Part shown: positions 18,002 to 26,936 of the stretch, in pieces | Position numbering within the stretch: the stretch's first letter is position 1 | How the letters are laid out: the number at the start of each line of letters is the position of its first letter | Assembly: GCF_005144585.1 (NCBI RefSeq) | Contig: NZ_SSMQ01000007.1 | Span: forward strand, 62,001 to 126,000 | Direction of reading: 5' to 3' | DNA: 64,000 nt | DNA from: Polyangium fumosum | GTDB taxonomy: Bacteria > Myxococcota_A > Polyangia > Polyangiales > Polyangiaceae | Program-made: the position numbers and the translations under genes | Notes under the pieces: generated by a model | What the model was told of the DNA's origin: nothing | What the model saw: only the letters and a program-made list of their open reading frames with translations | Databases searched by the model: none

Positions 18002-19093
18002 GTGAACGGGCCCTGGATCTGGGGCGCGCGCGTCGACGTGGCCGTCTTCGGAGGGTCCGCGGCGCTCGCGCTCGTGCTCGCCGCGCTCGCGCCCGCGCTG
18101 AGCGACGAGGGCGCGCTGCCGCTCTGGGGATGGATCACGTTCGTGCTCGCGGTCGACGTCGCGCACGTCCACACAACGTTCTTCCGGACGTACTTCGATC
18201 GTGAGGAGCTCCGGAAGCGCCGCGCGCTCTACATCGCCACGCCGCTCGCGTGCTGGGCCGCGGGCGCATGCCTCCACGCCACGTCCGAGCGGCTCTTCTG
18301 GCGCGTGCTCGCGTACGTGGCGGTGCTGCACTTCGTGCGGCAACAAGCGGGCTGGGTGGCGATCTACCGGGCGCGCGCCGGCGAACGCTCGCGGCTCGGT
18401 CGTGTGCTCGACGACGCCACGATCTACGCGTCGACCTGCTTCCCGCTGCTCTACTGGCACGCGCACCTGCCCCGCGCGTTCCGGTGGTTCGTCGAGGACG
18501 ACTTCGTGACCCTGCCGTGGCTCGCGGCGCTCGTCGTGCCCGCGGGGATCGTCTGGGCCGCGCTGCTCGTCGCGTACGCGGCGCGCGCCGCGCTCGTGGC
18601 GTGGCGAGGCGGACCGCGGAACCCGGGCAAACACCTCGTCGTGGCGACGACGGCGATCACGTGGTTCTCGGGGATCGTCGCGACGAACTCGGACTTCCAG
18701 TTCACCGTGACGAACGTCCTCGTGCACGGGATCCCGTACATGGCGCTGCTCTGGGCGTTCGCGCGGGAGAGGGCGCGGGAAGCGCCCACGGGGCTCGTCG
18801 CGCGGATCGTGGCGGGCGGCGTGCTCGCGTTCGCCGCGGCGGCGCTCGCGCTCGCGTTCGCCGAAGAGGCGCTCTGGGATCGGCTGATCTGGCACGACAA
18901 ACCATCGCTCTTCGGCGGGATGCGCGAGGCGCCGCTGCTCGGCCCTTCGGCGCGGGCGCTCGTCGTGCCGCTGCTCGCGCTGCCGCAGGCCACGCATTAC
19001 GTGCTCGACGCGGTGCTCTGGCGCCGCAAGGACACGGGCCCGGCGCAGGCGCGGGCGCTCGGGTTCCGGGGCGCGCCGGAGCCTGCCGCTTGA
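18002..19093 (+). CDS. Polytopic membrane protein with conserved-looking histidines
   Basis: A 363-residue protein with about eight predicted TM helices, starting at GTG. Several helices carry paired or isolated polar residues: DVAHVHTTFF, VLHFVRQQAGW, LLYWHAHLP, TNVLVHGIPYM and LPQATHYVLDAVLW. Histidines placed this way in membrane helices recall metal-containing membrane oxygenases such as the Brp/Blh family, but I do not recognise the family and no full motif is present. The C-terminal segment LPQATHYVLDAVLWRR looks like a conserved signature. It lies between the DUF350 and M1 peptidase genes, with gaps of 33 and 32 bases. The function is unknown. Confidence 0.7.
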   Translation: MNGPWIWGARVDVAVFGGSAALALVLAALAPALSDEGALPLWGWITFVLAVDVAHVHTTFFRTYFDREELRKRRALYIATPLACWAAGACLHATSERLFWRVLAYVAVLHFVRQQAGWVAIYRARAGERSRLGRVLDDATIYASTCFPLLYWHAHLPRAFRWFVEDDFVTLPWLAALVVPAGIVWAALLVAYAARAALVAWRGGPRNPGKHLVVATTAITWFSGIVATNSDFQFTVTNVLVHGIPYMALLWAFARERAREAPTGLVARIVAGGVLAFAAAALALAFAEEALWDRLIWHDKPSLFGGMREAPLLGPSARALVVPLLALPQATHYVLDAVLWRRKDTGPAQARALGFRGAPEPAA

Positions 19094-19125
19094 CCGGGCC
19101 ACGCCGCGCGGCGAACGTTCGATCG

Positions 19126-21858
19126 ATGCTTGCTTGGTCCCGCGGAGCGAGGCTCGTGTTTCCCCTCGTCGTCGTCGCCCTCGCGGGCTGCATCCCGAAC
19201 GCGCCGGTGCTCCGCGTCGAGCCGACCCGCGAGCCCACCGCAGAGGCGCCCAAGGCCCCGGCGCCGCTCGCGAACGGCCGGCTGCCGGACACGGCGCGGC
19301 CGCTTCGATACGCGCTCTCGTTGTGGGTGAATCCGAAGGAGCCGCGCTTCACGGGCGAGGTGACGATCGACGTGGAGCTCCCGCGACCGACGTCGCACGT
19401 GGTGCTGCACGCGACGGAGATCGACCTGCGGCGAGCGCAAGGGATCGTCCGAGGTGAGCGGCGCCCCGCGCAGATCTCGACGCGGCCGAGCGCGGGGCAG
19501 AAGACGCCGGACGAGCTCGTGCTCTCGTTCGATCGGCCGCTGCCTGCGGGGCGCGCGTCGATCGAGATCACCTACGTCGCGCCCTTCGGCGAAGGCACGG
19601 CGGGCCTGTTCCGCGTCGAGGACGCAGGGGCGTCGTACGCGTTCTCGCAGTTCGAACCCGTCGACGCGCGGCGGGTCTTCCCGTGCTTCGACGAGCCCGG
19701 CTTCAAGGTGCCGTTCGACGTGAAGGTGACGGTGCCGAAGGGCCAGCTCGCGCTGTCGAACGCGCCGGAGACGAGCCGAACGGCCTCGCCGGACGCCGCG
19801 CACGAGACGTTCACGTTCGCCACGACGGAGCCGCTGCCGACGTACCTCGTCGCGCTCGCGGTGGGGCCGTTCGAGATCCGCGAGGCGAAGACGACCGTTG
19901 GGGGCCCAAAGGATCCGATCGAGCTTCGCCTCGTCACGACGCGCGGCAAGTCGAAGCTCGGCGCGCTCGTGCTCGACACGGCGGCGCGCGAGCTCGCGGT
20001 GCTCGCGGGCTTCTTCGGCCGAGCCTATCCGTACAAGAAGCTCGATCTCGTGGCCGTGCCGGACCTCATGGCCGCGGCGATGGAGCACCCGGGGCTCGTG
20101 ACGTTCCGTGAGGATCTGGCGCTGCTCGATCCGGATGCGGCGTCGGCACAAGGCAAGCAGGAGATGGCGTCGATCGTGGCGCACGAGCTTGCGCACCAGT
20201 GGTTCGGCAACCTCGTCGGACCGCCGTGGTGGGACGATCTCTGGCTCAACGAGGGCCTCGCGACGTGGATGACGGCGAAGGTCGTCGACACGATCACGAA
20301 GGACACGAGCGCCGCCGCGTTCGGCGTGCGCGACAAGCACCTCGCGATGAAGCTCGACGAGCTACCCTCGTCGCGGGCCGTGCGCGCGCCCGTGGTGAGC
20401 CCGGAGGACGCCGAGGAGATCTTCGACGCCATCACCTACGAGAAGGGTGCGAGCCTCGTCCGGATGCTCGAAGGATGGCTCGGGGAAGACGTGATGCGGA
20501 AGGGCCTCGCGGCGCACACGTCCGCGCACGCGCACGGCACGGCCTCGACGGACGTCCTGCTCGCGGCGCTCGCCGAGGCGTCGGGCAAGGACGTCGCAGC
20601 CGTGGCACGCCCATTCCTCGTTCGCACGGGCGTGCCCTTCGTGCGCGCGGAGCTCACCTGCGAGGCAGACAAGCCGCCCCGCGTGTCGCTCGCGCTCACG
20701 TCGCCAGCCTCGCGGGCGGGCGCAGGCGGCGAGCCGGCGCAGGCGTTCGTCGTGCCCGCGTGCGTCGCGTACGAGGGCGGGGCCGCGCCCGTGTGCGGAC
20801 TGCTCTCCGATCGCCTGGCGCTGGAGCTCCCGCGGCGCGGCTGCCCGGCGTGGATTCATCCGAACGCGGACGAACGCGGCTACTACCGGTTCACATTGCC
20901 GCGCGCCTCGTGGGACGCGCTCGCGAAGGTCGCGAAGAAGCTCTCGCCGACGGAGCGCGTGGGCCTCGTGGCGAACGCGCTCGCGCTCGTGCGCAGCGGA
21001 GAGCTCGGGGCGGATGCGCTGCTCGAGCTTCTCTCGTCGCTCCGGGGCGAGCGGCACCCCGCGGTGCTCGCCGAGATGACGGAGAGCCTGCGCTGGCTTC
21101 GCGTGGTGCTGCCGGACGCGAGGGCCCGCGAGGCGCTCGGCCGCTTCGTCGGCGCGCTGTTCCTGCCGCTCGGCAAAGAGCTCGGGTGGGCGACGCGCAA
21201 GCAGGACGACGACGCGACGCGCCTCGCGCGTGTGGCCGTGCTCGAAGCACTCGGCGTGCTCGCGGAGGACCCGTGGACGCTGCGACAAGCGGCCTCGCGC
21301 GCGACGGCGTACCTCGACGATCCGCGCGCGATCGACGCGGACACGACGGCGGTCGCGTTGCTCGTCGCCGCGCGGACCGGTGGCGACGAGAGGCTGCAAG
21401 CGCTGCGGGACGCGGTGCGGCTGGCGGCGACGCCGGAGGAGCGGGTCATCGCGGCGCGGGCGATCGGGAGGATCGGCGATCCGGCGGAGCTCGGTCGGGG
21501 CCTCGACATCGCGCGGGCCGGGGAGCTTCGGGCGCACGAGTTTGCCCGTGCGTTCCACGAATCGACACGCGCGCCGGAGACTTTGTCCACGTCGCTCGGG
21601 TGGATCCGCGCGCGGGGCCCCGAGCTCGCCCCGCGGTTCGGCGGAGGGCTCTTGCTCGAACTCTCGAGCGCCGTGGGCGAGGCGTGTGATCCGGTGACGC
21701 GGGACGACGCGCTCAAGGTCTTCAAGGCGATCTTCGAGACGGCTTTCGTGAACCCGCGGAAGCTTCAGGCGCTCGAAGAGCAGGCGAATCAGTGTATTGC
21801 CGTGCGAGAGCGCGAGACGCCGCGGCTGCGCAAAAAGCTCGGACTCGGGACGCGCTGA
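19126..21858 (+). CDS. M1 family zinc aminopeptidase lipoprotein
   Basis: A 910-residue lipoprotein (lipobox LAGC near residue 21) of the gluzincin M1 family, which removes N-terminal amino acids from peptides, here at the cell envelope. Domain order: N-terminal beta saddle (about 60-270), catalytic thermolysin-like domain, and an ERAP1-like helical C-terminus. The zinc site is complete: HELAH at 353-357 and the third ligand Glu at 376 in WLNEGLATW. The exopeptidase motif, normally GAMEN, reads AAMEH around Glu320, with His replacing Asn. The ATG at 19126 gives the signal peptide directly; the much longer open frame upstream overlaps the preceding gene antisense-like and is not real. Confidence 0.93.
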   Translation: MLAWSRGARLVFPLVVVALAGCIPNAPVLRVEPTREPTAEAPKAPAPLANGRLPDTARPLRYALSLWVNPKEPRFTGEVTIDVELPRPTSHVVLHATEIDLRRAQGIVRGERRPAQISTRPSAGQKTPDELVLSFDRPLPAGRASIEITYVAPFGEGTAGLFRVEDAGASYAFSQFEPVDARRVFPCFDEPGFKVPFDVKVTVPKGQLALSNAPETSRTASPDAAHETFTFATTEPLPTYLVALAVGPFEIREAKTTVGGPKDPIELRLVTTRGKSKLGALVLDTAARELAVLAGFFGRAYPYKKLDLVAVPDLMAAAMEHPGLVTFREDLALLDPDAASAQGKQEMASIVAHELAHQWFGNLVGPPWWDDLWLNEGLATWMTAKVVDTITKDTSAAAFGVRDKHLAMKLDELPSSRAVRAPVVSPEDAEEIFDAITYEKGASLVRMLEGWLGEDVMRKGLAAHTSAHAHGTASTDVLLAALAEASGKDVAAVARPFLVRTGVPFVRAELTCEADKPPRVSLALTSPASRAGAGGEPAQAFVVPACVAYEGGAAPVCGLLSDRLALELPRRGCPAWIHPNADERGYYRFTLPRASWDALAKVAKKLSPTERVGLVANALALVRSGELGADALLELLSSLRGERHPAVLAEMTESLRWLRVVLPDARAREALGRFVGALFLPLGKELGWATRKQDDDATRLARVAVLEALGVLAEDPWTLRQAASRATAYLDDPRAIDADTTAVALLVAARTGGDERLQALRDAVRLAATPEERVIAARAIGRIGDPAELGRGLDIARAGELRAHEFARAFHESTRAPETLSTSLGWIRARGPELAPRFGGGLLLELSSAVGEACDPVTRDDALKVFKAIFETAFVNPRKLQALEEQANQCIAVRERETPRLRKKLGLGTR

Positions 21859-21861
21859 GCG

Positions 21862-22296
21862 CTAGACGCGGCCCGGACGCGAACGAACGCCGACCCAGTA
21901 CGCCCAGGCGATGAAGACGAGCTGAAACGGGAGCCGCGCCCATAACGCCCATACGGGCACGGGGTCGTCGCCGACCTGGATTTCGTGGATCGCCATGTTG
22001 ATGTTCGCGGGGAACACCGCGACGTAGAGCGCGATGAGGCCGATGCCCGCCGCGCGCCGAAGCCGCGGGATGAGCAGGCCCACGCCGCCGGCGATCTCGG
22101 CCACCCCGCTCACGTACACGAGCGCGAGCGGCGCGGGCAGGACCGCAGGGACGATTCGCACGAACGGCTCGGGGGACACGAAATGCAGGAGGCCCACGCC
22201 CATCATGGCCAGGGCGAGCACGACGCGGAGGACGACCTTCACGCGGCTCTCCGGCGGCGCGAGCGGGGGTTCGGCAGGACGATCGGCGGGAGCCAT
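21862..22296 (-). CDS. DoxX family membrane protein
   Basis: A 144-residue protein with four predicted TM helices. DoxX/MauE-type features: VVLRVVLALAMMGVGLLHFVSPEPFVRIVP, VYVSGVAEIAGGVGLLIPRLRR, the short cytoplasmic loop, and LIALYVAVFPANINMAI. The family is linked to thiol or quinone redox but its role is not established. The ATG at 22296 has AGAGGG just upstream. A TTG at 22332 would overlap the stop of the preceding gene as TTGA and is the alternative. It stops 3 bases from the convergent M1 peptidase gene and follows the ferritin-like lipoprotein gene. Confidence 0.82.
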   Translation of the reverse strand: MAPADRPAEPPLAPPESRVKVVLRVVLALAMMGVGLLHFVSPEPFVRIVPAVLPAPLALVYVSGVAEIAGGVGLLIPRLRRAAGIGLIALYVAVFPANINMAIHEIQVGDDPVPVWALWARLPFQLVFIAWAYWVGVRSRPGRV

Positions 22297-22328
22297 TCGC
22301 CCTCTTTTCGAGCGCTTGTCGCGCTCCG

Positions 22329-23513
22329 TCAAGCCTCCGCGCGAATTTCACCGCCCCCGAGCCGCTCCAGGAAGAGCCGCGCCGCGGGCAACACGACCTC
22401 GACCGTCGCGCGCCGAGCGGCCTCCTTCGCCTCGGCCTCGCCGAGCCGTCCGTGCGCGGCGAGGCGCGGATCGCTGGGTGTCCGCTCCCCGGCTGCGCCT
22501 TGCCCGAGCGCCGCGAAGACCTCGACGACGGCCGCGCGCACGGCCTCACCACCCACACGAACGGCCCAGGCCACCGTGCGCCACGCGAGCTCGGCGTGAC
22601 GCGCCTCGTCCTCGACGATGAGCCTGAGGACCGCGTGCACGGCCGGATCCGTGGCGGACGCGAGCTGCTCGGCCGCGACGGCCGCGGTGATTGTCTCTCC
22701 AATACAACCCTCCCGTGCGGCGCGGGCGGCGACCGAGGCGAGGTCGGCGCTGATTTCGATACGCCCCTCGAAAGGAAACGGCCCCGGGGCCATGGCCTCG
22801 CCCGCATAATTCGAGGCGAGCGCAAAACAGAGCTCCGCGTGGCGCACCTCGTCCTGCGCGGCCTGATGCGCTCGCGTCACGAGGTCCGCCGGGGCGCCCA
22901 CGGCGAGCAGTTCCAGGGCAAACCGTCCGAAGGAGGCCACGGAGGCGTGCTCGAAGAGCCCGTCCCGCGTCCACGCAGCCGCGAGCAGCGCGCGCTCGTC
23001 CGCGGAGAGATCGTCGATGTTCGGAGCCATCGCCTCCGGACAGCGAGCGCCGGAAGCAAAGGCGCCGCGGACGGGCGCGGCCGTGCGGGGGGACTCGTTC
23101 ACGAGGAAGGGACGACCGCCGAGGCAAAGGGGCTGGAACACCGTATCGTAACAGCATCGGCCATTCTCGAAGGTGCCCTCCGATTTCATGGTGTGCATAC
23201 CAAAGGATCCATCGAGGATGGCCTTGGCCTCGGGCTGCGAAGGACACATCACGGGGGCGTCGCCACCCACGCCGCCGACGCCTCCTGCACCGCCGATGCC
23301 GCCCGCGCCTCCGCTTCCGCCGGTCCCTTGCGACGCCTCGGGCCAATCAAAACATGCCCGCCTCTCGGTCGCATCCCCGCAAGGGCCGCCAGAGGATTCT
23401 TGAACGACGCAGCCCGGGAGTACGCCCATCCCCATCGTGGCGGGGAGCGCGGCGGCGACGAGCGCGACCAGCCGGCGCGCGAGGTTCCGGCGGAAGTCAT
23501 GCGGAGCAGTCAT
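22329..23513 (-). CDS. Ferritin-like domain lipoprotein
   Basis: A 394-residue lipoprotein (lipobox LPGC) with a short GG-rich tether, a Cys-containing region (GRCCYDTVFQPLC) and a C-terminal four-helix ferritin-like bundle. The likely metal ligands occur as FEHASVASF, AQDEVRHAEL, ETITAAVAAEQL and VEDEARHAEL, that is, two E...ExxRH pairs typical of di-iron carboxylate bundles. This arrangement is common in myxobacterial lipoproteins of unknown role; iron binding is inferred. The ATG at 23513 follows GAGG with seven-base spacing; the upstream frame extension lacks signal-peptide character. It probably heads a transcript with the DoxX gene. Confidence 0.85.
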   Translation of the reverse strand: MTAPHDFRRNLARRLVALVAAALPATMGMGVLPGCVVQESSGGPCGDATERRACFDWPEASQGTGGSGGAGGIGGAGGVGGVGGDAPVMCPSQPEAKAILDGSFGMHTMKSEGTFENGRCCYDTVFQPLCLGGRPFLVNESPRTAAPVRGAFASGARCPEAMAPNIDDLSADERALLAAAWTRDGLFEHASVASFGRFALELLAVGAPADLVTRAHQAAQDEVRHAELCFALASNYAGEAMAPGPFPFEGRIEISADLASVAARAAREGCIGETITAAVAAEQLASATDPAVHAVLRLIVEDEARHAELAWRTVAWAVRVGGEAVRAAVVEVFAALGQGAAGERTPSDPRLAAHGRLGEAEAKEAARRATVEVVLPAARLFLERLGGGEIRAEA

Positions 23514-23978
23514 GGATGACCTCGTGGGTAAGAAAGTTCCTGCGTGATGCAGGGCGCGGGCATTGTACGGCGATGCTCTTCGGAAGGCGAGGCAGACATG
23601 GGAGAAGACCGAGCGAACGTGCGCGAACGTGCTCACGACGCTTTCCATATCGGAAGTTATGGCAAGAGGCTTGATATACCCATCAATTTCTGGTAGCGAT
23701 GGATTCGTCGGTCTTCGTCTTCGGGGAGGTCCTGCGAAATGGGTGCTCGGCGTCGGCGCCGGGGTGGGAGCCCCACGCGGCGCCCCACCCCGGCACGGAG
23801 GAGACGCGCGGGGTCGTGCCGGAGTTCTTTCCCGAGATCAGCGGGTCGGGCGAATCCCGACGAGCGTTACGTAGCCATCGAAAAAACCCACCACGATCGT
23901 TTGATGTCGCACGATCCAAGCATCGATTCCCCGCTTTTGCCCGACGGGCTCTTCGGATAACCTCGGTCGCCGGACGAC
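23514..23978. other. Intergenic region with three hairpins and a tandem 10-bp repeat
   Basis: A 465-base divergent intergenic stretch with no credible gene. At 23613-23632 the decamer GCGAACGTGC occurs twice in tandem. Between 23758 and 23861 lie three inverted repeats: 11-bp arms at 23758-23768 and 23784-23794, 7-bp arms at 23791-23797 and 23815-23821 (sharing bases with the first, so alternative), and 6-bp arms at 23845-23850 and 23856-23861 with a five-base loop. A run of six A follows at 23881-23886. It could be a structured RNA, a REP-like dispersed repeat or a regulatory element. Confidence 0.45.
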
Positions 23979-25937
23979 ATGGCAGCGATCCAACTGTACT
24001 GCCCCTCCTGCGGCCAGAAGTTAACCATCGAGGCGGAAGCATTACGCGCGCAGACGACGTGCCCGCGTTGCGCAAAGAGCTTCGTGCCGATCGACGCGAT
24101 TCCGCGCGACCAGACCTTGCCGGCGATCAAGGTCTCCGGCGTGATCGACGCCGAAGCGCCGCCCCCGCCCGTCGAGGCGAAAATGCCTGCGAAGAAGCCC
24201 GGTTCGCTCGCCGGGCAAGTGGATACGATCCTGCTGCCGCCGAATGGAGGCCCGCTGCCGATCGTCACCGGCGCGCAGCGGCCTGCCGCGCCGGAGCCGT
24301 CCTCGAAGGAGCCCGCGCCGATCGCCGCGACGAACCCTTTGCCGGCCCCCACGTCGCCGCCGGTCCTCGACGGGCCGACGTTGATCCGCGCCGCGCCGCC
24401 GGAGCCCGCCGCGAATGCACCGGAAAAGGCCGACGCGCTCGCAGCGACCGTCCCGGTGGACCCTCCGGCCGCCGAGCCTCCGGCCGTCGCGCCCAAACCC
24501 CTCGAAATGACCGTACCTGCGGCTCCAGCGGTCGAAACCACGGCGCCCGCCGCGCCCGAGGATCTTCCGCAAGTGGCCTCCGACGGATTGGCCGCGACGG
24601 TGACCGCCGAGCCCGAGGCCCCGGCCGCAATCCCGCCGCCGCCCCCGAAACCGGCATCCACAGAAAGCGCGATTCCCGCGGAGCTCGCCGCGCGCGCGTC
24701 GACGCTCCTCGGGGCCGTGAAGGTGGGCGGCTCGAAGGCGCTCGGATTCGAGCACGTAGCCCTCGCCGCGGCCCTCGCGGCCGTCCTCTCGATCGTGCTG
24801 CTCGTGGTCACGAACGTGGGGGCGTTGCGGGGGATCGGCGTTTTTTTGGGGACGATCACGCTCGCGGCGGCACTGCTCGCGGGCGCGGCTTTCTGGCTCG
24901 TCCGATCGCGGAAGGACGCCTCCGCTCCGCCCGCCCTTTCGCCACGAGCGCGCTTTGCCCTGATCGGAGGCGTGGTCGGCTCGCTCGCGCTCGGCTCCGC
25001 AATCACGGGCATCGTGGCCGCGGCGACCGGAGGTCCCGGCGAGTTGCTCCGCGCCAAACACCTGCCGCCGCCGAACCTCCCGCCCAAGCCGGAGCTGCCG
25101 CCCGAGCAGCGTGCTGATTTCAAGCTGAAGCGTGAGGGCCACGTCTTCGTAAACGGCGGGCTCCTGCACGTCCCGCCGAAATTCCGATCGGACGACGGCG
25201 CGTTCGACCTGTACATGCATTTCCACGGCAATACGAACCTCGTCGAGGAGAGCGCCACCTCGGCCGGGCTGAACGCGCTCGTGTACACCGTGAACCTGGG
25301 CAATGGTTCGGGGCCGTACGAGGACAAATTCTCGGTCGTGGGCGTGCTCGATCAGACGATCGACAAGATCCAAGATACGGCGAAAAAACAAGGTCTGCGC
25401 GACGCCAGGGTGCGGCGCGTGGCTCTCGGCTCGTGGAGCGCGGGGTATGGGGCGCTCGCGAAGCTCCTCGACGTCACGAAGAACGTCGAGCGGATCGATT
25501 CGGTGCTGGTGCTCGACGGCATCCACGCCGCATACGTCGACCCGAAAGCAAAGACGGTCGACCCGGTCCGGCTCTCGCCGTTCTTGCGATTCGCGAAGCT
25601 CGCGTCCGAGGGAAAGCGGCTCTTCACGATCACGCACTCGAACATCGGCGGCACGGAGTACGCGAGCTCGTCGGAGAGCGCGGACGCGCTCCTGCGCGAG
25701 GTGGGCGCCGAGCGAGCCCCGGCACAGGCGACGCCCCCGCGCGTGACCACAAAAACGGCGCTCGCCGCGTTCAACAAAGGGGCGCAGGAGACGAGGCTCG
25801 AGCAGACGACGGAAGGACGAAAAGGCGGTTTGCACGTGCGTGGGTATTCGGGACAAACACCCGATCAGCACATGGCGCACCTCGTGCAGATGTCCGTGAC
25901 GGTGCTGCCGGAGCTCGCCGAGCGCTGGAAGGAATGA
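23979..25937 (+). CDS. Zinc-ribbon, Pro/Ala-linker, membrane-spanning alpha/beta-hydrolase-like protein
   Basis: A 652-residue multidomain protein. Residues 8-31 are a zinc ribbon of the MJ0042 type (CPSC...CPRC), typical at the start of myxobacterial regulatory membrane proteins. A long Pro/Ala/Glu-rich low-complexity linker runs to about 240. Three TM helices follow (about 262-345). The C-terminal domain looks like an alpha/beta hydrolase: AFDLYMHFHGNTNLVEES near the oxyanion hole, LGSWSAGYGALAKLL as a G-x-S-x-G nucleophile elbow with Ser in WSAG, VLVLDGIHAAY as the acid strand, and a late THSNIGGTEY. The zinc ribbon is presumably cytoplasmic; with three TMs the hydrolase would be outside. 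Function unknown. Confidence 0.75.
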   Translation: MAAIQLYCPSCGQKLTIEAEALRAQTTCPRCAKSFVPIDAIPRDQTLPAIKVSGVIDAEAPPPPVEAKMPAKKPGSLAGQVDTILLPPNGGPLPIVTGAQRPAAPEPSSKEPAPIAATNPLPAPTSPPVLDGPTLIRAAPPEPAANAPEKADALAATVPVDPPAAEPPAVAPKPLEMTVPAAPAVETTAPAAPEDLPQVASDGLAATVTAEPEAPAAIPPPPPKPASTESAIPAELAARASTLLGAVKVGGSKALGFEHVALAAALAAVLSIVLLVVTNVGALRGIGVFLGTITLAAALLAGAAFWLVRSRKDASAPPALSPRARFALIGGVVGSLALGSAITGIVAAATGGPGELLRAKHLPPPNLPPKPELPPEQRADFKLKREGHVFVNGGLLHVPPKFRSDDGAFDLYMHFHGNTNLVEESATSAGLNALVYTVNLGNGSGPYEDKFSVVGVLDQTIDKIQDTAKKQGLRDARVRRVALGSWSAGYGALAKLLDVTKNVERIDSVLVLDGIHAAYVDPKAKTVDPVRLSPFLRFAKLASEGKRLFTITHSNIGGTEYASSSESADALLREVGAERAPAQATPPRVTTKTALAAFNKGAQETRLEQTTEGRKGGLHVRGYSGQTPDQHMAHLVQMSVTVLPELAERWKE

Positions 25938-25961
25938 GGAGCCGGGGGAGCACGTGATCGA

Positions 25962-26936
25962 ATGAACGGGAGCGCATCGGCTCGTGCCCTCGGCGCGCTC
26001 GCCCTCGCGGCGGGTTGCCTTTCCACGTGCACGCGCCCCCGAGAGCTCCCGCCGTGCGACGAATCCCCCGCGCTCCCCGTGGCGCCGAAGGATCCCGCCG
26101 CCGCCGTGATCGTCGCGGCGGGCGATATCGCCGAGTGTCCCGGAGGTCGGCAGGAAGAGACGGCGGCGCTCGTCGAGCAAATCGGGCCGGACGCGGTGTT
26201 CACGCTCGGCGACACGACGTATCCCAACGGCGCGCTCGACGAGTTCCTCGATTGTTATCACCCGAGCTGGGGCAAGTTTCGCTCGATCACACGCGCGGTC
26301 GTGGGCAACCACGAGTATCACGCGCCGCGCGCCGGGCCGTTCTTCGTCTATTTCTGCGGCGGCGCAGGGGCGCCCTTCGAGGGACGCGCGAGCTTCGACA
26401 TCGGGGCTTGGCACGTCGTGATGCTGAACTCCAATTGTGGCGGCGACCTCGACGTCCCCTCCTCGGTCTCCGACGATTTCGGCGGTTGCGGGCCGGACTC
26501 CCCGCAGGCACGCTGGCTCAAAGAAGATCTCGCGGCGCACCCGTCGCGCTGCACGCTCGCGATGTGGCACCACGCGCGGTTCACCTCCGGCGAGCACGGG
26601 AGCGCCGATTCCATGCGGGATTCGTGGCGGATTTTGCAGGACGCCGGCGTCGACGTCGTCCTCGCCGGCCACGCGCACCTGTACGAGCGTTTCGCGCCCA
26701 TGAATGCCGACGGCCAGATCGACGTCGTGCGGGGAGTGCGCGGGTTCGTCGTCGGCACCGGAGGCAAGGTGCCGCTGCACGCCGTCGACGAAGTTCACAA
26801 CGGGAGCGAGGTACGGAATATAGATACGCTGGGCGTGCTTCGGCTCGAGCTCCGATCCGAAGGATACGCCTGGCGATTCGTACCGGTCTCGGGAGGCTCA
26901 TTCACCGACGAGGGCGAGGCGCCATGTCACGATTGA
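25962..26936 (+). CDS. Calcineurin-like metallophosphoesterase lipoprotein
   Basis: A 324-residue exported protein with lipobox AAGC. All five metallophosphoesterase motifs are visible: AAGDIAE (motif I), TLGDTTYP (II), GNHEYH (III), MWHHARF (IV) and AGHAHLYER (V), supplying Asp, His and Asn ligands for a dinuclear metal centre. The layout is close to purple-acid-phosphatase-like or alkaline-phosphatase-like secreted enzymes. It is not CapA/PgsA-like, whose sequence differs. It overlaps the next gene by 13 bases and follows the zinc-ribbon protein gene by 24, suggesting co-transcription. Likely role: phosphate release from extracellular phosphoesters (inferred). Confidence 0.9.
   Translation: MNGSASARALGALALAAGCLSTCTRPRELPPCDESPALPVAPKDPAAAVIVAAGDIAECPGGRQEETAALVEQIGPDAVFTLGDTTYPNGALDEFLDCYHPSWGKFRSITRAVVGNHEYHAPRAGPFFVYFCGGAGAPFEGRASFDIGAWHVVMLNSNCGGDLDVPSSVSDDFGGCGPDSPQARWLKEDLAAHPSRCTLAMWHHARFTSGEHGSADSMRDSWRILQDAGVDVVLAGHAHLYERFAPMNADGQIDVVRGVRGFVVGTGGKVPLHAVDEVHNGSEVRNIDTLGVLRLELRSEGYAWRFVPVSGGSFTDEGEAPCHD

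Noticed and set aside
18250-19125. Long N-terminal extension of the M1 peptidase frame
   Set aside because: Overlaps the His-rich membrane protein in another frame; a lipoprotein signal starts cleanly at 19126.
24042-26798. 918-residue minus-strand frame across two genes
   Set aside because: Spans two well-supported plus-strand genes; no recognisable domain.
25962-26936. Metallophosphoesterase as the missing PgsA/CapA of the polymer cluster
   Set aside because: It is 21 kb away and has purple-acid-phosphatase-like motifs, not the CapA pattern.
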